From Acholeplasmatales bacterium (GTDB lineage Bacteria; Bacillota_I; Bacilli_A; Acholeplasmatales; Anaeroplasmataceae), in assembly GCA_016282815.1 (NCBI GenBank), contig JAEELU010000153.1, positions 1-19,611 on the forward strand: a stretch of 19,611 nt of DNA, given 5' to 3'. The stretch's first letter is position 1; each line of letters begins with the position of its first letter. The translations under genes were made by a program, and so were the position numbers. Of this stretch, positions 14,500-19,611 are shown piece by piece. The notes under the pieces were generated by a model. The model searched no databases. It was given only the letters and a program-made list of their open reading frames with translations, and was not told the DNA's origin.

Positions 14500-15384
14500 A
14501 TGAAAACAACAAACAATGATTTATTAACTCAAGAAGAAGAATATGCTCTTGCCAGAATCATCAAGGATGGACAGGAGGCAGAGCGCCTAATCAAAGGCTG
14601 TCAGGATAGTGAATATGACTATCTTATGGCTAAAATTAAAGATGGCACTATGGCACGCGACAAGCTAGTTGTATCAAATGCAAAGCTTGTTTCTTTCATC
14701 GCGTCCTCATATCTTAACCAGGGTGTAGATTATGATGATTTATACCAGTCTGGTATGATGTCTTTAGTCACAGCTGCAAATAAATTCTCAGCAGACAAGG
14801 GAACTAAGTTCTCTACATATGCTTCACTTTGGATTAAGCAAAGCATGGCAAGAACTATAGCTGATGAGGGTAGAGCTGTAAGACTACCTGATCATGTCAG
14901 CAAGCAGGTTAAGAAAATTAAAAAGATCACTAATGAGCTATCAATGGAGCTTTCTAGAAAGCCTACAGCTAAAGAAATAGCTAAAAAGGCTAACCTAAGT
15001 GAAGAGGATGTTATAGATTTATTAGGATATATGTATAGTGTAGAATCCTTAGATAAGGAATTAAATAAGGATAATGACACTACATTTCAGGATATGATTC
15101 CTGATAATGAGTCTTTAACTCCGCTTAAATACACAATGGCTAAAAAGCAATCTGCCACACTAGAGGCATCATTAAATGATGTTTTAGATGGTAGAGAAAA
15201 CATCATTGTTAGAAGCTATTTTGGTCTTGATGGATTAAAGCCATCTACCTATGAGGAAATAAGTCAAAAGCTTAACATCTCAAAGGAAAGAACAAGACAA
15301 ATATTAAATAGATCATTAGAAAAAATAAGAAGTAGTAAATATGCTAGTGATTTATATAATATGTTAATTTCTAGCACAAATTAA
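14500..15384 (+). CDS. Sigma-70-family RNA polymerase sigma factor (alternative type)
   Basis: The protein has 294 residues; AAGGAG precedes ATG 14500. Region 1.2 is near residues 8-25 (L-T-Q-E-E-E-Y-A-L-A). Region 2 is near 55-125: D-Y-D-D-L-Y-Q-S-G in 2.2, then K-F-S-T-Y-A-S-L-W-I-K-Q-S-M-A-R-T-I-A-D in 2.3-2.4. Region 3 is near 126-180 (R-L-P-D-H-V ... P-T-A-K-E-I-A). Region 4 is near 220-282, with Y-F-G-L-D-G and a helix-turn-helix T-Y-E-E-I-S-Q-K-L-N-I-S-K-E-R-T-R-Q-I. It has all parts of a group 1/2 factor, but it is short, lacks a region 1.1 extension, and departs from the primary RpoD signature in region 2, so it is more likely a secondary sigma than the housekeeping one. It follows the structured RNA by about 60 bases and faces purF. 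Which promoters it reads is unknown. Confidence 0.9.
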   Translation: MKTTNNDLLTQEEEYALARIIKDGQEAERLIKGCQDSEYDYLMAKIKDGTMARDKLVVSNAKLVSFIASSYLNQGVDYDDLYQSGMMSLVTAANKFSADKGTKFSTYASLWIKQSMARTIADEGRAVRLPDHVSKQVKKIKKITNELSMELSRKPTAKEIAKKANLSEEDVIDLLGYMYSVESLDKELNKDNDTTFQDMIPDNESLTPLKYTMAKKQSATLEASLNDVLDGRENIIVRSYFGLDGLKPSTYEEISQKLNISKERTRQILNRSLEKIRSSKYASDLYNMLISSTN

Positions 15385-15416
15385 AAGAGGTTCAATGTTG
15401 AACCTCCTTTTTGGTT
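15385..15416. terminator. Bidirectional terminator between sigma gene and purF
   Basis: A GAGGTTC/GAACCTC-based stem (15387-15395 with 15398-15406 at most) preceded by AAAA and followed by TTTTT. It can end both the plus-strand sigma gene and the minus-strand nitrogen cluster. Confidence 0.85.
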
Positions 15417-16838
15417 TTAGTTATATAGTTTTTTTTCGAATTTATCCTTTTTAGCGCAGCCAGATACATCTACAGGATATTTACCTGAGAAGCATCCATC
15501 GCAGAATCCACATTTTGCGTTTTCTACTAGATGCTGGGCATCATCAAGTGATAAATAATCAAGAGAATCAGCGCCTATTACCTTGGCAATTTCTTCGTTT
15601 GTTTTATATTTACAAGCGATTAGGTTTTCCTCTGAATCGATATCTGTACCGAAGTAGCAAGGATGCTTAAATGGAGGAGAAGAAATCTTTAGGTGTACCT
15701 CCTTAGCTCCACTATCCTTTAATAGCTTAATAATTCTAGCACTAGTAGTACCACGAACTATGGAGTCATCAATAAGGATGACTCTTTTATCTTTAATAGT
15801 TTCCTTTATTACATTTAATTTAATCTTAACTGTGGATTCTCTTTCCTCTTGTGTAGGCTTAATGAAGCTACGACCAATGTATTTATTCTTAACGAAGCCG
15901 ATTCCATATGGAATACCACTTTCATTAGAGTAGCCTATAGCCGCGTCAATTCCTGAATCAGGTACGCCTATAACAATATCAGCATTAACCTTTGATTTTT
16001 TAGCTAGAAGCTTACCAGCATTTAATCTTGCCTTATGAACTGAGTAGCCCTCTATTGTTGAATCACATCTAGCGAAGTAGATAAATTCAAATACACATAG
16101 GCTAGTTGGGTTTGTTTCAATAAAATCTGATGATAATCCATCTGATGATATTGTTAGGATTTCACCTGGCTTTATATCTCTAACAAATGTAGCACCAATT
16201 GAATCAATTGCACATGTTTCACTAGCTACTACATAGCCACCTGTTTCAGTGATACCTAAGCATAATGGTCTAAAGCCGTTAGGATCACGGAAGGCAACAA
16301 GCTTTGTTGCAGACATAGCTACACAAGAATAAGCGCCCTTAATTGATTTCATAGCACATTTAACAGCTTCCTCGATAGAGCCTGTATTTAATCTTTCGCT
16401 TACTATTGAATATGCGATATCTTCTGTATCAGATGTACCATGAAATATAGCGCCCTTAAGCTCAAATTTGTTACGTAATTCAGCTGCGTTAGTTAAGTTA
16501 CCATTATGTGCGATGGCAAGATTACCCTTCATATGTCTAATTACTAGTGGTTGGATATTATTCATATTATTACCACCAGTAGTAGAATATCTAACATGGC
16601 CTATTGCCATATTACCTGTTCCTAGGCTATTTAGAGCATTATGGTCAAATACATCACCTACAAGGCCTAAGCCCTTATGTGATTGAAATACACCCTTATC
16701 ACATACTGTAATACCACAGGCCTCCTGTCCTCTATGCTGTAATGCATATAGACCAAGGTAGGCTTTTGATGCTACATTAGATGTATTATTTTCAAATATA
16801 CCAAATACTCCACATTCCTCGTGAATTGAATTAAACAT
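15417..16838 (-). CDS. purF: Amidophosphoribosyltransferase (glutamine PRPP amidotransferase)
   Basis: The protein has 473 residues, full length for the Bacillus-type enzyme. It catalyses the first committed step of purine synthesis: glutamine plus PRPP gives phosphoribosylamine. The N-terminal glutaminase half starts with a short propeptide, and the catalytic Cys9 sits in E-E-C-G-V-F-G; R-G-Q-E and H-N-G-N-L-T follow as in the family. The PRPP-binding loop is V-I-L-I-D-D-S-I-V-R-G-T-T near 353-365. Cys248, Cys394, Cys446 and Cys449 fit the four ligands of the 4Fe-4S cluster of the Bacillus subtilis enzyme, so an oxygen-sensitive cluster is likely. The start lies only 2 bases after the asnB stop, with a GTGGG ribosome site inside the end of asnB, so translation is probably coupled. 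It is the last gene of the minus-strand cluster. Confidence 0.97.
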   Translation of the reverse strand: MFNSIHEECGVFGIFENNTSNVASKAYLGLYALQHRGQEACGITVCDKGVFQSHKGLGLVGDVFDHNALNSLGTGNMAIGHVRYSTTGGNNMNNIQPLVIRHMKGNLAIAHNGNLTNAAELRNKFELKGAIFHGTSDTEDIAYSIVSERLNTGSIEEAVKCAMKSIKGAYSCVAMSATKLVAFRDPNGFRPLCLGITETGGYVVASETCAIDSIGATFVRDIKPGEILTISSDGLSSDFIETNPTSLCVFEFIYFARCDSTIEGYSVHKARLNAGKLLAKKSKVNADIVIGVPDSGIDAAIGYSNESGIPYGIGFVKNKYIGRSFIKPTQEERESTVKIKLNVIKETIKDKRVILIDDSIVRGTTSARIIKLLKDSGAKEVHLKISSPPFKHPCYFGTDIDSEENLIACKYKTNEEIAKVIGADSLDYLSLDDAQHLVENAKCGFCDGCFSGKYPVDVSGCAKKDKFEKKLYN

Positions 16839-16840
16839 AA

Positions 16841-18421
16841 TTATCGCCCACTATTTCCATAATTTTTTAATACTCTTGCGGATGGATCGTTAACATTACA
16901 GTTTTCCCAATTTTTATTAGGCATCCAGAAATCAACTACCATTTCACTATTGTTTGGATAATATTTTTCAAATATTTCTCTATATAATAATGATTCCTTT
17001 GTGAAAGGCTTTGAATGAGTATATTTATTTCTTAATTCTTCGTATTTTGCATCAGTATAGAAGCTATTAGCGTATTCCTTTAAATAATCAACCATTGAGT
17101 GACCAACGGCATCACTAAATGCTGCCTTCTCACGGAATAGTATATTTTCAGGTAGGATATTATCGTTTTTAAATGCATATCTTAGTAAGTATTTACCCAT
17201 ATTATATTTATTCATTTTTAATTCAGGGTCAATACTCATAACATATTTAACAAAGTCTAGATCACCGAATGGAACTCTAGCCTCTAATGAGTTTGATGAA
17301 ATACATCTATCAGCTCTTAATACATCATACATATGTAATTCCTTAACTCTTTTAACTGATTCGTTTTGGAATTCTAATGCACTTGGAGCGAAATCAGTAT
17401 ATTTATAACCAAATAGCTCATCAGATATTTCACCAGTAAGTAGGACTCTAATATCTGTAGTTTCATGGATAGCTTTACATAGTAGATACATACCGATAGA
17501 AGCTCTTATTGTTGTGATATCATATGTTCCTAGTATTTCAATAACCTTATCTAAGGCGTTTAATACATCATCCTTAGTTATGATTATTTCATGATGGCTA
17601 GAACCAATGAAATCACTAACCTGCTTAGCGTATTTTAAATCTATCGCGTCAGTATTCATACCTATAGCGAAGGTATCTATTTTCTTATTTAGCTTTTTAG
17701 CTGCAATAGCACAAACAAGTGATGAATCTAATCCACCAGAAAGAAGAAAGCCAACCTTAACATCAGAGTCTAATCTTTTATCTACACCAGCTATTAGCTT
17801 ATCATGGATAGGCTTTGTTAGAGTATCGATATCAGCACTAACATATTTATCAGTTTTTGTGATATCGTTATAGCAAATGAATTTACCATCCTTATAATAA
17901 TGTCCTGGTGGGAACGGATAGATTTTCTTTGCTATAGCTGTTAAGCATTTAGGCTCTGAAGCAAAAATAATCTTGTTATCCTCATCATATCCATAATAAA
18001 GTGGTCTAATACCGATTGGGTCTCTAGCTGCTATAAAATCTTGTGTATTCTCATCATAGATGATTAATGCATATTCAGCATCAAGCATCTTAAACATATC
18101 CTCCTTATATAATTCATAAAGAGGAAGAAGTATTTCACAATCTGAATCAGATTTGAATTTATAGCCCTTTGATTCTAAGTCCTGTTTGAGCTTTCTAAAG
18201 CCATAAACCTCACCATTACAAACTATATGATAGTTCTTGTAGTCGAATGGCTGCATACCCTCCTCGGTAATACCCATAATTGCTAGACGCTTAAAGCCTA
18301 ATCTAGCATTCTTAAATTCCATAAATCTTTCCATATCTGGACCTCTTGAGGTTATTTTCTCGAAGCCAGCTAGGAATTTATCGTAGTTTTTTAAACTTAA
18401 ATATCCTATTATCGCACACAT
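16841..18421 (-). CDS. asnB: Asparagine synthase (glutamine-hydrolysing)
   Basis: The protein has 526 residues, slightly shorter than the E. coli AsnB of about 554. It uses glutamine, aspartate and ATP to make asparagine. The nucleophile Cys2 follows the initiator Met directly (M-C-A-I-I-G). The N-terminal amidotransferase domain shows S-R-G-P-D, C-N-G-E-V-Y and A-R-D-P-I-G-I-R-P-L. The synthetase domain has the ATP-pyrophosphatase loop S-G-G-L-D-S-S at 228-234 and the C-terminal L-E-A-R-V-P-F-G-D and F-R-E-K-A-A-F-S-D-A motifs. AAAGGA precedes the ATG at 18421. It sits between the Amt-PII gene and purF; all three act in ammonium and glutamine nitrogen use. A 12-bp hairpin lies just upstream of its ribosome site. 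Confidence 0.96.
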   Translation of the reverse strand: MCAIIGYLSLKNYDKFLAGFEKITSRGPDMERFMEFKNARLGFKRLAIMGITEEGMQPFDYKNYHIVCNGEVYGFRKLKQDLESKGYKFKSDSDCEILLPLYELYKEDMFKMLDAEYALIIYDENTQDFIAARDPIGIRPLYYGYDEDNKIIFASEPKCLTAIAKKIYPFPPGHYYKDGKFICYNDITKTDKYVSADIDTLTKPIHDKLIAGVDKRLDSDVKVGFLLSGGLDSSLVCAIAAKKLNKKIDTFAIGMNTDAIDLKYAKQVSDFIGSSHHEIIITKDDVLNALDKVIEILGTYDITTIRASIGMYLLCKAIHETTDIRVLLTGEISDELFGYKYTDFAPSALEFQNESVKRVKELHMYDVLRADRCISSNSLEARVPFGDLDFVKYVMSIDPELKMNKYNMGKYLLRYAFKNDNILPENILFREKAAFSDAVGHSMVDYLKEYANSFYTDAKYEELRNKYTHSKPFTKESLLYREIFEKYYPNNSEMVVDFWMPNKNWENCNVNDPSARVLKNYGNSGR

Positions 18422-18442
18422 AAATAAATCCTTTCAAACAAG

Positions 18443-18470
18443 TTAATGTGCCCAACGCTGGGCACATTAA
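18443..18470 (-). promoter_or_regulatory. 12-bp intercistronic hairpin between amt and asnB
   Basis: A perfect 12-bp stem (18443-18454 with 18459-18470), loop of 4. Read on the minus strand it is followed by ACTTGTTTGAAAGG, a poor U-tract that runs straight into the asnB ribosome site. It may be a partial terminator/attenuator, an RNA-stability element, or the 5' end of an asnB transcript from a promoter in the A+T-rich bases at 18471-18489. Confidence 0.65.
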
Positions 18471-18489
18471 TTATTTTATTTATAAATTA

Positions 18490-19611
18490 TTATTCTTCAT
18501 CCTGTAAAGCGGCATAGCCTTCTTCACCAGTTCTAACCTTAACAACATTTAATACATCGTATACGAAGATCTTACCATCGCCGATATGACCTGTATATAA
18601 TGTTTTCTTAGCTGCCTCGATTACATCTCTTACTGGTACCTTAGAAATAACCATATCCACCTGAATCTTAGGAAGAAGTGTTGCCTCAACCTGAACACCA
18701 CGGTAGTACTCAGGCTTACCCTTTTGCTGACCGCAACCCATAACGTGGCTTACTGTCATACCATTAATTCCTAAATCAAGCATTGCATCCTTTAATGCAT
18801 CAAGCATACGCTCTCTACAGATAATTTCAACCTTAGTAAATTTACCAACTGCATCCTTAGGCTTTTCTACAACTGTATCCTCTTCATTTAAGTGAGTTAC
18901 AGTTACTGCTTCACTGACAGGAGTATCACCTGTTACAACGATAGCACCGCTATAGTCAATTGATTCTACCTGGCTTACGAAATCAGGATATGCAGAAATT
19001 AAACCATGCTCTGAAATATCAAGACCTCTGATTTCCTCATCAGGAGTAGCTCTTAGGAATGGTGTTACACCATCCTTTCTCTTGATAAGCTTCATTACAC
19101 CGAAGATTCCGAATGCCCATGCAGCTGTCCAAGCACATACGGCAACTACACCTAATACCTGAACACCTAATTGTGCAAAGCCATGACCATAGAATAGACC
19201 TGTAGTTGTTGAGAATAAACCACAAGCGATTGTTCCCCAAACACCATTTAAGAAGTGAACAGAACAAGCACCAACTGGGTCATCAATATGGCATACCTTA
19301 TCGAAGAATTCAACACCAAATACTAAGATAGCACCAGCGACAATACCAATTACAACAGAACCAATTAAATCAACTCTTGAACAACCAGCTGTAATAGCAA
19401 CTAAACCAGCTAATGAACCATTTAATGTCATAGAAACATCTGGCTTACCGTTTCTAATCCAAGTAATCATCATTACAGTTACAGTAGCAAGTGCAGCTGC
19501 GATAGTAGTAGTCATGAATACCTGACCCATACCTTCATAGCCATCCCATGTTGTACAAGCAGCTGGGTTGAATCCATACCAACCGAACCATAGGATGAAT
19601 ACACCTAAAGC
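18490..19611 (-). CDS. amt: Ammonium transporter (Amt) fused to a C-terminal PII signalling domain; start outside window
   Basis: The frame stays open to the window edge, giving 373 residues. The upstream part (19531-19611) codes for L-G-V-F-I-L-W-F-G-W-Y-G-F-N-P, a conserved Amt segment, so the Met at 19530 is internal and the true start is missing. The membrane part shows Amt hallmarks: L-N-G-S-L-A-G-L-V-A-I-T-A-G-C, D-D-P-V-G-A, and H-F-L-N-G-V-W-G-T with a pore histidine. After a linker, the last 120 or so residues are a complete GlnB/GlnK-type PII domain: K-V-E-I-I-C, G-M-T-V-S-H-V-M-G-C-G-Q-Q-K-G, T-loop P-E-Y-Y-R-G with Tyr at the position uridylylated in E. coli, and T-G-H-I-G-D-G-K-I-F-V for nucleotide binding. 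In other bacteria GlnK docks on Amt as a separate protein to block ammonium entry; here gate and channel are one chain. It is first of the visible cluster amt-asnB-purF. Confidence 0.93.
   Translation of the reverse strand, partial: ALGVFILWFGWYGFNPAACTTWDGYEGMGQVFMTTTIAAALATVTVMMITWIRNGKPDVSMTLNGSLAGLVAITAGCSRVDLIGSVVIGIVAGAILVFGVEFFDKVCHIDDPVGACSVHFLNGVWGTIACGLFSTTTGLFYGHGFAQLGVQVLGVVAVCAWTAAWAFGIFGVMKLIKRKDGVTPFLRATPDEEIRGLDISEHGLISAYPDFVSQVESIDYSGAIVVTGDTPVSEAVTVTHLNEEDTVVEKPKDAVGKFTKVEIICRERMLDALKDAMLDLGINGMTVSHVMGCGQQKGKPEYYRGVQVEATLLPKIQVDMVISKVPVRDVIEAAKKTLYTGHIGDGKIFVYDVLNVVKVRTGEEGYAALQDEE

Overview
The window comes from a low-G+C Gram-positive bacterium, probably a gut or rumen Bacillota of the Erysipelotrichia/Mollicutes-like type. 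This is inferred from very A+T-rich genes, strong AGGAGG-type ribosome sites, U-tailed hairpin terminators, use of TGG for Trp, and Bacillota-like PurF, AsnB and Amt-PII proteins. No tRNA, rRNA, CRISPR array, transposase or phage structural gene was seen.

Positions 1-12400 are an accessory array of paralogous, unrecognised proteins: eight complete genes plus the tail of a ninth. They have no signal peptide or membrane segment. Most share the same layout: a helical N-terminal part with an FxxNP motif, a conserved C-terminal domain of about 100 residues that opens with G-G-F-F-E and N-T-T-S-x-E-Y (called the GGFFE domain here), and a disordered Asn/Asp/Glu-rich tail that often holds an FQxxLxxD motif. 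The largest member (268-2907) also carries what looks like a degenerate, probably inactive kinase-like domain. Five transcription units of the array, on both strands, start from one promoter design: GTKGCA-N5-GTKGCA-N10-TATAAT-like, with no variation in spacing. The array therefore looks like a co-regulated regulon whose regulator lies outside the window.

Positions 12400-14500 hold a ribbon-helix-helix/WYL regulator gene, a stretch of stacked hairpins and palindromes, and then a stand-alone structured RNA gene of about 680 nt. The RNA has its own promoter, a 28-bp uninterrupted helix joining its two ends, many internal hairpins (some with GNRA loops), and a strong intrinsic terminator. By size, host type and ornate fold it resembles the large 'ornate' RNAs (ROOL is the best guess; GOLLD and OLE are less likely). 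This is the most remarkable element of the window.

Positions 14500-19611 return to core metabolism. A sigma-70-family factor gene faces a convergent nitrogen cluster on the minus strand: an Amt ammonium channel fused to a PII domain (its start lies outside the window), asnB, and purF. These would take up ammonium, sense nitrogen status, and spend glutamine nitrogen on asparagine and purines.
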